DNA of 64,000 bases from Beijerinckiaceae bacterium (GCA_947475995.1 CANJNI010000014.1:27192-91191), one strand, 5' to 3'. Shown: positions 27,484 through 36,311, numbered from the stretch's first letter. Numbers and translations: made by a program. Notes: generated by a model from the letters alone, not told the origin.

Positions 27484-27553
27484 AGGTCTGTATGTCCTCT
27501 TCTTGAGCTTTCAGGATAGGCAGGAAATGCGATACGGGCGATAAATTCGAAGT

Positions 27554-28336
27554 TTACACGAGGGCGTCGTAGGAGCCGCCGTCGAGTTGCAGGTTCTGGC
27601 CGGTCATGAACCCCGCCTGCGCGCTGCACAGGAAGGCGCATGTATCGCCGAACTCGCCCGGCAGTCCGAAGCGGTTGGCGGGGAGCGAGGCGGCGATCTG
27701 GCGGCGGGCTTCCTCCATGCTGATGCCCTGCGCCTGCATCATGCGCTGCGCCATGAACTTCTGCCGGTCGGTGTCGATGCGTTCGGGCATCATGTTGTTG
27801 ATGGTCACATTGTCGACGATCACGTCGCGGCCGACTGACTTGGAAATCCCCATCAGGGCCGTGCGGGCGGCGGTGGAAAGCCCCATGTCCGAATAGCGGG
27901 GCGACTTCACCATCGCGGACAGGATGTTGACGATGCGTCCGAACTTGCGCTCGCGCATGCCCGGCAGCAGCGCCTTCATCAGGAACACGGCCGGGAACAT
28001 GTTGGCCTGGAATGCGCCGTCCCAATCCTTCTGGTTCCAGTCCAGAAATTTTCCGGGCGGCGGGCCGGCATTGTTGTTGACCAGAATGTCGGCGTCCGGA
28101 CAGGCGGCGATCAGGGTCGCGCGGCCTTCCTCGGTGGTGATGTCGGCGCGGACCGGGGCAACCTTCGCGCCGGTCAGTTGCCGGATTTCGGCGGCGGCGG
28201 CTTCGAGCCGGGCAGGGTCGAGCCCGTTGATGACGATCTCGCAGCCCTCACGGGCCAGCGATGTGGCGCAGGCCTTCCCGAGCCCCCGCGACGATGCGCA
28301 GACAATGGCCTTGCGTCCCTTGAGCCCCAGATCCAT
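27554..28336 (-). CDS. SDR family oxidoreductase with non-canonical active site
   Basis: This 260-aa NAD(P)-binding short-chain dehydrogenase-like protein starts with the cofactor motif ASSRGLGKA (14-22, for TGxxxGxG) and has NNNAG (87-91). The catalytic Ser is S140 in NILSAMV. At the place where Tyr-x3-Lys is expected, the sequence reads S154-T-A-A-R158, so both Tyr and Lys are replaced. A subgroup of SDRs with SN-x-x-R at this site is common, and its chemistry is poorly known. The frame extends 111 codons upstream, but ATG at 28336 starts the fold. It is the first gene of the minus-strand catabolic series, 70 bp before the hydratase. Confidence 0.82.
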   Translation of the reverse strand: MDLGLKGRKAIVCASSRGLGKACATSLAREGCEIVINGLDPARLEAAAAEIRQLTGAKVAPVRADITTEEGRATLIAACPDADILVNNNAGPPPGKFLDWNQKDWDGAFQANMFPAVFLMKALLPGMRERKFGRIVNILSAMVKSPRYSDMGLSTAARTALMGISKSVGRDVIVDNVTINNMMPERIDTDRQKFMAQRMMQAQGISMEEARRQIAASLPANRFGLPGEFGDTCAFLCSAQAGFMTGQNLQLDGGSYDALV

Positions 28337-28535
28337 GCACTTCCCCCGACTTGCCGGGGTTCCATAGCATAATGGCTCGCAACTGGAACGCCGCGGGCGA
28401 AAATTTTGTAACGGTTGATCGTCCCGCCATGCTGCGGGGCTGTGGATTTGACCCCGATACAACCTCGTGCGAGGGGAGGGTTGCAACCGTCGGCGAAACA
28501 CCCGTCGGGCCACCAAGCTCCCGGGGATCTCGCAA

Positions 28536-29414
28536 GTGAGAATCTGCCGTTTTGACGGAAACCGCCTCGGCCTTTTCGAGGGTGGCAGGATTGTCGACGT
28601 GTCGAGCGCGCTTGAAGCGCTTCCGGCCCTGAGCTGGCCGATTCCGCCGGGCGATCCGGTTATCGCCAACCTCGACCGTCTGATCCCGCTGATGCGGGAG
28701 GCCGCGCGCCGCCCGGACGCCGTGACCTTGGCGCTCGATCAGGTCGCATTCGACAGTCCGGTCGCCTCGCCTGCGCATATCATCGCGGCGCCGCTGAATT
28801 ATCCGCTGCACGTGCAGGAATCGCACGATCCGGCGATCAATCACGGCGTTCACATGCCGACCCATGAGGGGTTTGACACGCCGATCGACAAATATGGACT
28901 GTTCCTGAAATCGCAGACCGGAATCGTCGGGCCCGCGCAGGGCGTCGAGCTTCACTGGCCCGGTCGCCGCAACGACCATGAGGTTGAACTGGCGGTCGTC
29001 ATCGGCAGGGGCGGCAAGCGCATCGCGGCCGCCGACGCCATGAGCCATGTGGCCGGCTACTCAATCGGCCTCGACATCACGGTGCGTGGACCCGAGGATC
29101 GCAGCTTCCGCAAGTCCGCCGACACCTATTCGGTGCTGGGGCCCTGGCTGGTGACGGCGGACGAAATCCCCGATCCGGGCGTGCTCGATCTGGCGCTTAA
29201 GGTGGACGGGGAATCGCGCCAGCGCTCGAATACCCGGCATCTGATCGTGAAGATTCCCGACCTGATCCGGCGGGCTTCAGCCGTTTACGAGCTTTTCCCG
29301 GGCGACGTCATCCTCACCGGCACGCCGGACGGCGTGGGCGAAATTCCGGCTGGTTGCGAGATCCATGCATGGATCGAACGCATCGGCGACATGAAGGTGC
29401 GGGTGCGTCAGTAA
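28536..29414 (+). CDS. Fumarylacetoacetate hydrolase family protein
   Basis: This 292-aa enzyme of the FAH superfamily is Mg2+/Mn2+-dependent and acts on oxo-acids by C-C hydrolysis, decarboxylation, isomerisation or hydration. The metal-binding Glu pair is in NDHEVELAVVIG, with a following Asp in GYSIGLDITVRG. The C-terminal ILTGTPDGVGE is a family hallmark. The GTG at 28536 starts the fold; a weak GGGGA precedes it. It is divergent from the SDR/hydratase/aldolase series with 200 bp between, and probably belongs to the same catabolic route. The last codons overlap the convergent GT39 gene by seven bases. Confidence 0.85.
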   Translation: MRICRFDGNRLGLFEGGRIVDVSSALEALPALSWPIPPGDPVIANLDRLIPLMREAARRPDAVTLALDQVAFDSPVASPAHIIAAPLNYPLHVQESHDPAINHGVHMPTHEGFDTPIDKYGLFLKSQTGIVGPAQGVELHWPGRRNDHEVELAVVIGRGGKRIAAADAMSHVAGYSIGLDITVRGPEDRSFRKSADTYSVLGPWLVTADEIPDPGVLDLALKVDGESRQRSNTRHLIVKIPDLIRRASAVYELFPGDVILTGTPDGVGEIPAGCEIHAWIERIGDMKVRVRQ

Positions 29415-30979
29415 TGCGCCTGCTGCCAGGAGGGGCGTAATGAACGTTCCCCCAGCTGCATCTGGTCGGCAGCCGGAAGAGGGTCGGTGCGCTTCGGCAG
29501 GATGCCGAAGGATATGAACCGTTTCCGGGTGACGCCTCTCGTGGTCGGGCGAATGAATGTTCCTACCGGAAGGACCGTGGAGGACAGGAACTGCAGGTCT
29601 TTCGGCAGTTCGCCGACCGCAACGACAAGCGCGCCGCGCCGGGTCAGATCCTCGAGATCCACCCAGGTCGGCGTAGTCCGGCCAATGTCGTCGATGGTTG
29701 CAACCCGGTAGGGCAGGTCGAACGCAATCGAACCGACTGCGTGCCGACCGCGCTGGTCGGGCAGGCCGATCAGATAGGGGATCGGGCCCTTGTCGTAGGT
29801 CTGCCACGCGGTCTCTGCGAGGTGGGCCAGCGCCCGGCCATCCATTTCGGGATAGCCGGCGAGCCCGGTCACGGCGGGGCCGGTAAGCCGCGCCAACATA
29901 TAACCGGCGAGAAAAAGTCCCATTCCGGCAATCGTGACTGGTCGAAGCCGCCAGACTTTCAACTGTGCGCCGGAGCTCGCGGTGAAATGCGTCCACCAGA
30001 GTGCAAAACCCAGCACGAAGGGCGTGATCCACAGGGCGCGCGGGCGGGCGTCGAACAGCGGCGAAGCGATCACCACCAGCACCGGGCCAAAGGCCGCGAC
30101 ATGCAGATAAACGTCCATGCGGGACGCATGACGGCTGAGGCCTTTTCGAACGGCCGCCCATATGGGCCGCAAGCCGAAGGTCGCGCCGCAGATCAGCGCC
30201 ATGATTGCGTTCAGGATGACCGCATTCATCAGGAAGTTGCCGGACAATCCAAGCTTTTCCGTCGCGCTGGTGACGAATGTCCGCGTTGCGTAGTGCAGGC
30301 TTTCGAAATTATCGCTCGCCACGCTGACCGCATGGGGGACGACGAGCGCGAAGGCCGCAAGCGCAGCGATCCACGGACGAGGCGTCCACAATTGCGCCCG
30401 GTAGGCCGGGACGCAAAGAAACAGAACGCCGAGCGGCAGGACGAGATGCAGGATCGCATATTTCGCCCAGATGGCGAGGCCCACGCTGATTCCGAAAAGC
30501 ATCCAGTGCTTGAGTTTCCCGCCCTCGAAGGCCCAATAGCCGGCCCAGAGCGCCACCGCCCAGAACGGCATCAGCACAATATTCGGATTAACCTGTATGG
30601 GCACATAGGACGCAAAGGGCGAGACCAACCCGAGCGCCATCGTGAGCGCCGCCGGCAGTGCGCCGTATTCGCGCCAGACGCCCCAGGCCAGGAAGCAGAA
30701 CGCCCCAACAGCGCAGAGTTGTCCGGCGAAATACACGGTGAAATAGCGGAATTCGCCGGTCAGCTTGCTCGCCGCAATGAGCCATTGCCAGATCGGCGGA
30801 TGCTTCGTGTAAGACAACATCCAGAAGGCGCCGCCGATCTGGCCCTCGGCGGCGTCGAGCCGCAGGGAACCTTCGACCGCCAGGGGCAGCAGGGACCAGA
30901 GGATGACGTTCGCGGCGGCAAGCCAGAGCATGCCAGTCCACAAGCTGCCCGCACGGCGCGGCGATACGCTTTCCACCAA
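29408..30979 (-). CDS. GT39 family glycosyltransferase (polytopic membrane protein)
   Basis: This 523-aa membrane protein resembles PMT/ArnT-type glycosyltransferases, which use polyprenyl-phosphate sugars on the outer face of the inner membrane. The first periplasmic loop has the acidic DAAEGQIGG and, further on, SYTKHPPIWQW, the typical Asp/Glu and HPP signature. About ten hydrophobic helices follow, then a soluble C-terminal domain of about 130 residues. The start is TTG at 30979 or the adjacent GTG; neither ATG nor a strong ribosome-binding site is present. The acceptor is unknown, and the gene appears unrelated to the catabolic neighbours. Confidence 0.72.
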   Translation of the reverse strand: MVESVSPRRAGSLWTGMLWLAAANVILWSLLPLAVEGSLRLDAAEGQIGGAFWMLSYTKHPPIWQWLIAASKLTGEFRYFTVYFAGQLCAVGAFCFLAWGVWREYGALPAALTMALGLVSPFASYVPIQVNPNIVLMPFWAVALWAGYWAFEGGKLKHWMLFGISVGLAIWAKYAILHLVLPLGVLFLCVPAYRAQLWTPRPWIAALAAFALVVPHAVSVASDNFESLHYATRTFVTSATEKLGLSGNFLMNAVILNAIMALICGATFGLRPIWAAVRKGLSRHASRMDVYLHVAAFGPVLVVIASPLFDARPRALWITPFVLGFALWWTHFTASSGAQLKVWRLRPVTIAGMGLFLAGYMLARLTGPAVTGLAGYPEMDGRALAHLAETAWQTYDKGPIPYLIGLPDQRGRHAVGSIAFDLPYRVATIDDIGRTTPTWVDLEDLTRRGALVVAVGELPKDLQFLSSTVLPVGTFIRPTTRGVTRKRFISFGILPKRTDPLPAADQMQLGERSLRPSWQQAHY

Positions 30980-31087
30980 CTCAAACCTTCACCGGTCGGA
31001 CGAACGTCCGATGACCCATTTTGAGCAATGCCGGTTGAATTGGGTTTGAGTCAAGTTTGAGGCTACGATTGTGATTAAGATCGAAAC

Positions 31088-32164
31088 CTACTCGAACTTC
31101 ACCTCGTGGGTCTTCTGCAGGAACTCCCGCACCCAGGTCCGCGCCTGCGGCGAGATGGTTGTGCCGTCCTTGAAGAGCTTTTCGGCTGCCGCGTCGGTGA
31201 CCTGATCGTACTCGCCGATGATTTCGTCGCGCTTGGCCAGATAATCCGGGTCGGTCAGCATGGCGCGGGCGGCGGCCCGATAGGTTTCCACAATGTCGTC
31301 AGACGTTCCCTTGGGCAGCACGAGAAGCTTCTGGGCCGGGAATCCGGAGATCAGGAAGGCCATGAAGGCGTCCCATTCGATGCCCGACGGCTTCTTGCCG
31401 TGGACGATTTCGTAGGCCTCGCCGATGTGCGGCAAATCGGGGAAGTTCGGATCGCGCGCCAGCTCGCCGGCCTTGTCGAGCACGCCCCAGCTGAACAGGG
31501 CTGTCGCCTCGCCGTTTTTCACAAGTTCGGCGGAGCGGCGGATATAGGCGGACGTGGTCTGCGTATCGATGGTGAATTCGCCGCGCTCGAAGCCCAGCAG
31601 CGCTTCCGCGCGCCCGACAATGCCGAAGATGTGCTTGACGTTCAGGCCCAGCAGCCGGAAGCTGAGGATCGAGGTGAGTTCAAGCGCCGTCGGACCGGAA
31701 CTGGCGTAGAACAGTTCCTTCGAATTCAGCTTGTCTATGTCCTTGATCGACTTTGCGCCGAGCTTCGAGGTCACGTAGGCGGCGCCGCCGGTCGGGCCCG
31801 CCAGCACCACGCGCCATTCGGTATAATCGTATTTCACGCGCGGATCGCCGAGCAGATAGGGGAACTGCGTCGAGGCGGAGCTTGCCAGCAGGGTCAGTCC
31901 ATCCGGCTTGGCGGAGACCTGAAACAGGTTCGCGCCCGCAGTCGAGCCGCCGCCGGGGCTGTTGCGCACCACTACGGAAGGCTTGCCGGGCAAGTGCTTC
32001 TGCAAGAGCGTTGCATTGAAACGCGCCCAAAGGTCGACGCCGCCGCCGGCCGGGAACGGCACGATGAGGTTGATCTGCTTGCCGGTGAAATCAGCCGCCG
32101 CAGCGGGCAGGGCGCCGATCACCAGCGATGCGGCCGCGAGGCCGGCGATGAGAATCCTGTTCAT
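31088..32164 (-). CDS. Tripartite tricarboxylate transporter substrate-binding protein (TctC/Bug type)
   Basis: This 358-aa periplasmic receptor has a Sec signal ending near LPAAAADF. Bug-family marks are INLIVPFPAGGGVDLWAR, the loop RNSPGGGSTAGAN and the SSGPTALELTS segment. Such proteins bind citrate, dicarboxylates or aromatic acids for TctAB membrane partners. No tctA/tctB lies in the window, so this is an orphan receptor that must share a permease elsewhere or act as a sensor. It is 18 bp downstream of an exported metallo-hydrolase gene and clearly in its operon; AGGAG precedes its ATG. The divergent LysR gene upstream is the probable regulator. Confidence 0.87.
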   Translation of the reverse strand: MNRILIAGLAAASLVIGALPAAAADFTGKQINLIVPFPAGGGVDLWARFNATLLQKHLPGKPSVVVRNSPGGGSTAGANLFQVSAKPDGLTLLASSASTQFPYLLGDPRVKYDYTEWRVVLAGPTGGAAYVTSKLGAKSIKDIDKLNSKELFYASSGPTALELTSILSFRLLGLNVKHIFGIVGRAEALLGFERGEFTIDTQTTSAYIRRSAELVKNGEATALFSWGVLDKAGELARDPNFPDLPHIGEAYEIVHGKKPSGIEWDAFMAFLISGFPAQKLLVLPKGTSDDIVETYRAAARAMLTDPDYLAKRDEIIGEYDQVTDAAAEKLFKDGTTISPQARTWVREFLQKTHEVKFE

Positions 32165-32182
32165 GTCGACTCCTGTTTTCGC

Positions 32183-33169
32183 CTAGAGCACCGGGCTCCA
32201 TTGCACCATGACTTCACGATAGCCGTTGCTGGTCTTTTCAATATGCGCCACTGCCGGGAATGGATAGTGGAATCCCTGCACGGTCATCCGATCCGCGGCC
32301 AGCATGTCGTAGATCTTGCGGCGCGTGGCTTCCGCCATCACGGGATCGACGTCGAGCGCGATATGCCAGCCGGGGTTGCGGGCAAACAGGAACGGCGCGT
32401 GCGTGACATCCGCCTGCGCGAAAACCGTCTTGTTGCCGGATGAAATGATGTGCGAGTGATGGCCCGGCGTATGTCCGGGCGAACTCAACGCTGTCACGCC
32501 CGCAATCACTTCCTTGCCGGTCTGATAGGTCCGAAGGCGCTTCAGAACTTCCGGCGTCAGGACGCGGCGCGCGTTGCGAAAGCCTGCCTCGACGCGCGGA
32601 TTTGTGGTGCGCGACATTTCCCCGTCGTCCATCCAGAACTTGTGTTCGGGCTCCGGGACCAGGATTTCTGCGTTGGGGAATGCGAGCGTGTTGTCGGCCT
32701 TCAGGATGCCGTTGATATGATCGCCGTGATAATGCGAGGCGATCACCACGTCGATGGTCGCAGGATCGATGCCTGCCGCCGCCAGCCCGAGCATCAGCCG
32801 TCCGTTCAGGCCGTTGCTGCCTTTGAAACCCAGCTCTCCGGTTCCGGTGTCGATAAGGGCGAGCTGCTTGCCGTTGTTGACCACGATGGGATTGTAAGGA
32901 CCGGCGTAAAAATCCTTTTCCATGAACAGCGCGTCGAGCGCAGCATTCACCCGATCCTTCGGCACATTGCTCACGAAGTCATCTGTCAGCGGCATGCGGC
33001 TGACGCCGTCGTTGACGACGGTGACTTCAATCTCGCCGACCTTGTAGCGATAGAAGCCCGCAGCCGGTTTGTTGATCGGCGGAGCGAAGCCGTAAGCGGG
33101 CATGCAGGATGCGGCTGCGGCCAGTACGGCTGATCCGGCAACGATGTTACGACGAGAAATATCCACCAT
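32183..33169 (-). CDS. Exported MBL-fold metallo-hydrolase with Tat-type signal
   Basis: This 328-aa metallo-beta-lactamase-fold protein has the metal-binding motif HYHGDH (in IASHYHGDHING) and a second ligand set in LSSPGHTPGHHSH. The N-terminus MVDISRRNIVAGSAVLA has the twin-arginine pattern SRRNIV, so export of a folded metalloenzyme by Tat is likely. Related enzymes hydrolyse lactones, organophosphates or esters. It is the first gene of a two-gene operon with the TctC-like receptor, suggesting that it releases the acid the receptor binds. GCGGAGGAAAC precedes the ATG. The substrate is unknown. Confidence 0.84.
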   Translation of the reverse strand: MVDISRRNIVAGSAVLAAAASCMPAYGFAPPINKPAAGFYRYKVGEIEVTVVNDGVSRMPLTDDFVSNVPKDRVNAALDALFMEKDFYAGPYNPIVVNNGKQLALIDTGTGELGFKGSNGLNGRLMLGLAAAGIDPATIDVVIASHYHGDHINGILKADNTLAFPNAEILVPEPEHKFWMDDGEMSRTTNPRVEAGFRNARRVLTPEVLKRLRTYQTGKEVIAGVTALSSPGHTPGHHSHIISSGNKTVFAQADVTHAPFLFARNPGWHIALDVDPVMAEATRRKIYDMLAADRMTVQGFHYPFPAVAHIEKTSNGYREVMVQWSPVL

Positions 33170-33252
33170 GTTTCCTCCGCATCGGCGCGTGGACCGCGCA
33201 TTCCAGACGGCAATGGAGAAGAACTAGGGCGCTGTTGGGCATTCCTCAAATT

Positions 33253-33267
33253 GATATTATGAATATC
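33253..33267. promoter_or_regulatory. Probable LysR operator between divergent genes
   Basis: A perfect inverted repeat GATATT-ATG-AATATC contains the T-N11-A pattern recognised by LysR-type regulators. It lies in the 115-bp gap between the lysR-type gene and the MBL/TctC operon, 18 bp before the proposed lysR ATG. This is the classical place for autoregulation and activation of the divergent operon. Confidence 0.6.
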
Positions 33268-33284
33268 GAACATTGATCTGGTGA

Positions 33285-34214
33285 ATGGAGCTGGCCGTGT
33301 CGATCCGCAATCTCGATCTCAACCTGCTCAAGGTTCTGGACGTACTTCTGGCCGAACGGAGCGTGACGCGCGCCGCAAAGGCGCTGGGGCGCACGCAGCC
33401 CGCCGTCAGCAACGCGCTGCATCGCCTTCGGACGACCTTGGGCGACGACCTGTTCGTTCGTGGCCAGAAGGGACTGGTGTTGACGCCGCGCGCCGAGGGG
33501 CTGCGGCAACCGCTGGCTGAAATGCTGTCGTCTCTCGAAGCGGCCTTGTTTCAGCGCGGCTTCGACCCCGCTGTCGCCACGGGTCCGGTGCGGATCAGCA
33601 CGCCCGACCGCCTGACGCTCTCGGTGGTGCCGCAGCTTTTCGCTCGCCTCCAGAAAGTCGCGCCGTGCCTGACGCTGCAAATATCCACCGCCGATCGCAA
33701 TCAGACGCTGCGGCTCATCGAGGACGACAAGATTGATCTGGGACTTGGATGGATTCAGGAAAAGCCCGGCGAAATACGCACGCAGACCGTGCTGGCCGAG
33801 CATCTGAATTGCGTGGTGCGGCGCGACCATCCGCTGCTGCGCCGCAAACGCGCCTTCGACATGAAGGCCGTGCTGTCATTTCCCCATCTGATCGTCAGCG
33901 CCACCGGAGACCGCACGGCGATCTTCGACGATCTGCTGGCCCGGCAGGGACTGCGGCGGAACGCGCTTGTGACGGTGGAGAATTTCACGCCCGTTCCGGC
34001 GCTTCTTCAGGCGAGCGACATGATCGCGGTTTTCACCGAACTGGCGGCTGAAGCTTTCAGCGCCAACTACGAACTGGTCCGCAAGCGTGCGCCGGTCGAG
34101 ATCGGACAGATCACGACCAGCATGGCCTGGCACGTGCGGCGGGAAAGAGAACCGCGCCACCAATGGCTGCGCGGGCAGGTCAGGGACGTCTGCCGCGAAG
34201 CTGCCGGAGAATGA
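33285..34214 (+). CDS. LysR family transcriptional regulator
   Basis: This 309-aa DNA-binding regulator has an N-terminal winged helix-turn-helix, RSVTRAAKALGRTQPAVSNA (about 25-44). The C-terminal effector domain starts near residue 90 (GPVRISTPDRLTLSVVPQ), in NodD/LinR-like style. It is divergent from the MBL-hydrolase/TctC operon, and the short gap holds a LysR-type palindrome, so it likely controls that operon in response to the hydrolysis product or its precursor. The ATG at 33285 has a poor ribosome-binding site; GTG at 33297, six bases after GGAG, is an equally good start. Its stop is three bases from the convergent porin end. Confidence 0.9.
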   Translation: MELAVSIRNLDLNLLKVLDVLLAERSVTRAAKALGRTQPAVSNALHRLRTTLGDDLFVRGQKGLVLTPRAEGLRQPLAEMLSSLEAALFQRGFDPAVATGPVRISTPDRLTLSVVPQLFARLQKVAPCLTLQISTADRNQTLRLIEDDKIDLGLGWIQEKPGEIRTQTVLAEHLNCVVRRDHPLLRRKRAFDMKAVLSFPHLIVSATGDRTAIFDDLLARQGLRRNALVTVENFTPVPALLQASDMIAVFTELAAEAFSANYELVRKRAPVEIGQITTSMAWHVRREREPRHQWLRGQVRDVCREAAGE

Positions 34215-34217
34215 CGA

Positions 34218-35609
34218 TCAGTAGCGGATCGAGGACCGCACCCCGATGACAACCGCATTGCGCACGGCGCGCAGGCCCGCCGGATCGGTCGGGTCCGGCA
34301 CATTGCCGCCGGGGCGGAAGATGTACTGGAAGTTCGGCTGGATGGTCCAACCGGGCGTGATCTGCGCCGAATAGGTCGCCTCGAACACGGCTTCGGACTT
34401 GCGCACGGGCGACAGCGTCGCGTTGAAGAAATTCGCATCCTGATCGAAGCCGCGAATCTGCGGGCTGATCTGCGCATAGCCGAAGGCGAAGCCGAAGGAA
34501 TCGTCGGGGCGGCCCGGCACGAGTCCCGAGAAGTTCACGCCCGCGTCGGCGTAGAAATCCACCAGATTGCGGTTGGACGGAGAGGCTCCGAGCCGCGCAA
34601 AGACCCCGATGCCCTTCGTCGGGTCGGAAGCCAGCCGGTACACCTGCTGGTCGATGATTCCATAGAAGCCGTAATTGCCCCGATAGGACGCCGGCGTTCC
34701 ATTGCTGAGCGGGTCAGCGAGCGACAACCCGTCGGTGCCGTAGCGACCGTCGTTGAAGCGACCGAAATGCGTCCAGGCTCCGAGCTTGATCGAACCGGAG
34801 AGGCTGCGCGGGTCCTTCTCGTCGCCGTACTTGTATTGCACTTCGCCGATCGCGAAGGCCGGATCGCGGACGCGGAAGTTCAGCCCGTAACGATTGCGGA
34901 TCTGCGGATCGGTTGCGCCCGGACCAGACGGATCGCCGTTGAAGAGACCGGCCAGCAGGGTCAGATTGTCATTCGCTGCGTAGCTGATGCGGATGCCGGG
35001 CGTTGCGAGCGGGTAGGCGGGTCCGCCGCTGGGAAGATTGGCAGCATGGATGGTCGGCCACCCGAAGGTGCCGTTGATGAACAGGCCCGCATAATTGGAT
35101 GCGGCAAATTCGGCATCGGCGGCAAGCTGGCCGAACTTGATCCCGAGCTTGCCGTCCATCAGCTTCTGCTCGATCCACGCTTCGAACAGGCGGGTCGTCG
35201 GCAGCGCTTCGATGTTGCTGACAGCCATCAGGTTCGCGAGGTAATAGCGCGAAATGCCGGTGCCGGTGATCTGGAAGATGTTCGCGTGGAAGGTCGCGCC
35301 GGTCCAGCCGACGGCCTTTTCCAGATCGACGTCTGTGTAGAAGTCGAACCGGTGGCCGTAGCGCGAACCGCGCCCGAGGCCCCCGCTGGAGACGCCCTGA
35401 TATTCGCCGGTGTAGTTGACGCCGACCTTGATGCCTCGCAGCCAGAGCGCCTGCCGCACGCCAGTCGGGTCAGCCAGCGTCGGAATGCCGACTCCAAGCG
35501 AGTTTTCAGGCAGCCATTCGGGCTTCTCGTCAGCCGCAAGTGCAGGCGCGCCGGCGCCGAATGCGGCGAGCAGAAGCGCCGCCGCCGAATTGCAAAAATC
35601 CTGTTTCAT
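34218..35609 (-). CDS. OprB-family carbohydrate-type porin
   Basis: This 463-aa outer-membrane beta-barrel has a signal peptide ending at PALAADEK (about residue 26). The OprB pattern is seen in GVNYTGEYQGVSSGG, the aromatic-girdle strands, and the last residues VVIGVRSSIRY, which end in an aromatic residue as outer-membrane proteins do. OprB porins favour uncharged or small organic solutes. Abundant alternating strands replace hydrophobic helices throughout. CAGGGGGATAG precedes the ATG, and a TATAAT box lies about 150 bp upstream. It likely widens outer-membrane uptake for the neighbouring scavenging systems. Confidence 0.87.
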   Translation of the reverse strand: MKQDFCNSAAALLLAAFGAGAPALAADEKPEWLPENSLGVGIPTLADPTGVRQALWLRGIKVGVNYTGEYQGVSSGGLGRGSRYGHRFDFYTDVDLEKAVGWTGATFHANIFQITGTGISRYYLANLMAVSNIEALPTTRLFEAWIEQKLMDGKLGIKFGQLAADAEFAASNYAGLFINGTFGWPTIHAANLPSGGPAYPLATPGIRISYAANDNLTLLAGLFNGDPSGPGATDPQIRNRYGLNFRVRDPAFAIGEVQYKYGDEKDPRSLSGSIKLGAWTHFGRFNDGRYGTDGLSLADPLSNGTPASYRGNYGFYGIIDQQVYRLASDPTKGIGVFARLGASPSNRNLVDFYADAGVNFSGLVPGRPDDSFGFAFGYAQISPQIRGFDQDANFFNATLSPVRKSEAVFEATYSAQITPGWTIQPNFQYIFRPGGNVPDPTDPAGLRAVRNAVVIGVRSSIRY

Positions 35610-35712
35610 CTATCCCCCTGCCGGACCCCATCAGCTGACGCATATCGTGACTTTAAGCAGAAATCCACAGATCATCATACAAGTCGAGTCGGCTTGTATT
35701 TTTTTGCGTATT

Positions 35713-35767
35713 TTGCGCATCGGCGATGCGCAAGCCAAGGTCGCATTTAAATGTTACATTATAACAT
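35713..35767 (-). promoter_or_regulatory. Porin promoter region with two palindromes
   Basis: On the minus strand a perfect TATAAT lies at 35763-35758, inside the inverted repeat ATGTTA-N5-TAACAT (35751-35767). A second perfect repeat, TTGCGCATC-GGC-GATGCGCAA (35713-35733), follows in the leader. The surrounding 261 bp are clearly AT-richer than the genes. The arrangement suggests a strong promoter with one operator over the -10 box and a second site or mRNA hairpin downstream. Confidence 0.5.
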
Positions 35768-35870
35768 ACCAAGCGATGGCGCAAGCCTTGCTGTTCGCCG
35801 CAGCGCCTTAAGCCAGCGGTAATTGCCGGACGCTACCGTAGGGCAAGCCAATTGCCGGGAGATCACGCAC

Positions 35871-36311
35871 ATGGTCGAGTTTCGGATCAACCCCAATCCG
35901 CCCCGCAGCCGCCGCGATGAAGCGGCCTGGCTTGATCGGGACCGCGCCGCCCTGCGCCATCTGGACAGCGACGAGGCGCGGGATGCGCCCGTGGTGGCCG
36001 AACCGTTGCAGAGCTTCGATCCTTCGGTCGAGGTGACCGTCGAGGATCATCCGAAAGCTCCCGAACCTGCTCCGGAAGCGCTCCGCGAAACGCCCCTGCC
36101 GCGCCCCTCCGCAACAGCCCCCGCTAGCGCAGCGGCCCATCCGATGCTCGCCTCGTTTCTCAAGGCCATGCCGGAGCCGGGCGCGAACTGGAGCCTCGAA
36201 GCCCGACTGGAATGGATGCGGCTGGCCGAGAGCCTTTTCGGAATCGTCTACAAGACAGAAGGACGCATCCGGTTCACCGGTGAGGCGGCCGTCGAGGATA
36301 TTCCGACCTGA
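35871..36311 (+). CDS. Small hypothetical protein with Pro/Ala-rich linker
   Basis: This 146-aa soluble protein is of unknown function. ATG at 35871 follows CCGGGAGAT; the frame also has an earlier TTG, which is less likely. The N-terminal half is charged and low in complexity (Pro, Ala, Glu), with no fold apparent. The last 50 residues (HPMLASFLKAMPEPG to the end) look helical and structured. No signal peptide or membrane segment is visible. The gene stands alone 62 bp before the TauD-like gene. I do not recognise the family. Confidence 0.55.
   Translation: MVEFRINPNPPRSRRDEAAWLDRDRAALRHLDSDEARDAPVVAEPLQSFDPSVEVTVEDHPKAPEPAPEALRETPLPRPSATAPASAAAHPMLASFLKAMPEPGANWSLEARLEWMRLAESLFGIVYKTEGRIRFTGEAAVEDIPT

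Noticed and set aside
24547..27519. A 990-codon open frame on the plus strand
   Set aside because: It runs opposite three well-supported minus-strand genes and is an artefact of high-GC codon use; its translation has no recognisable domains.
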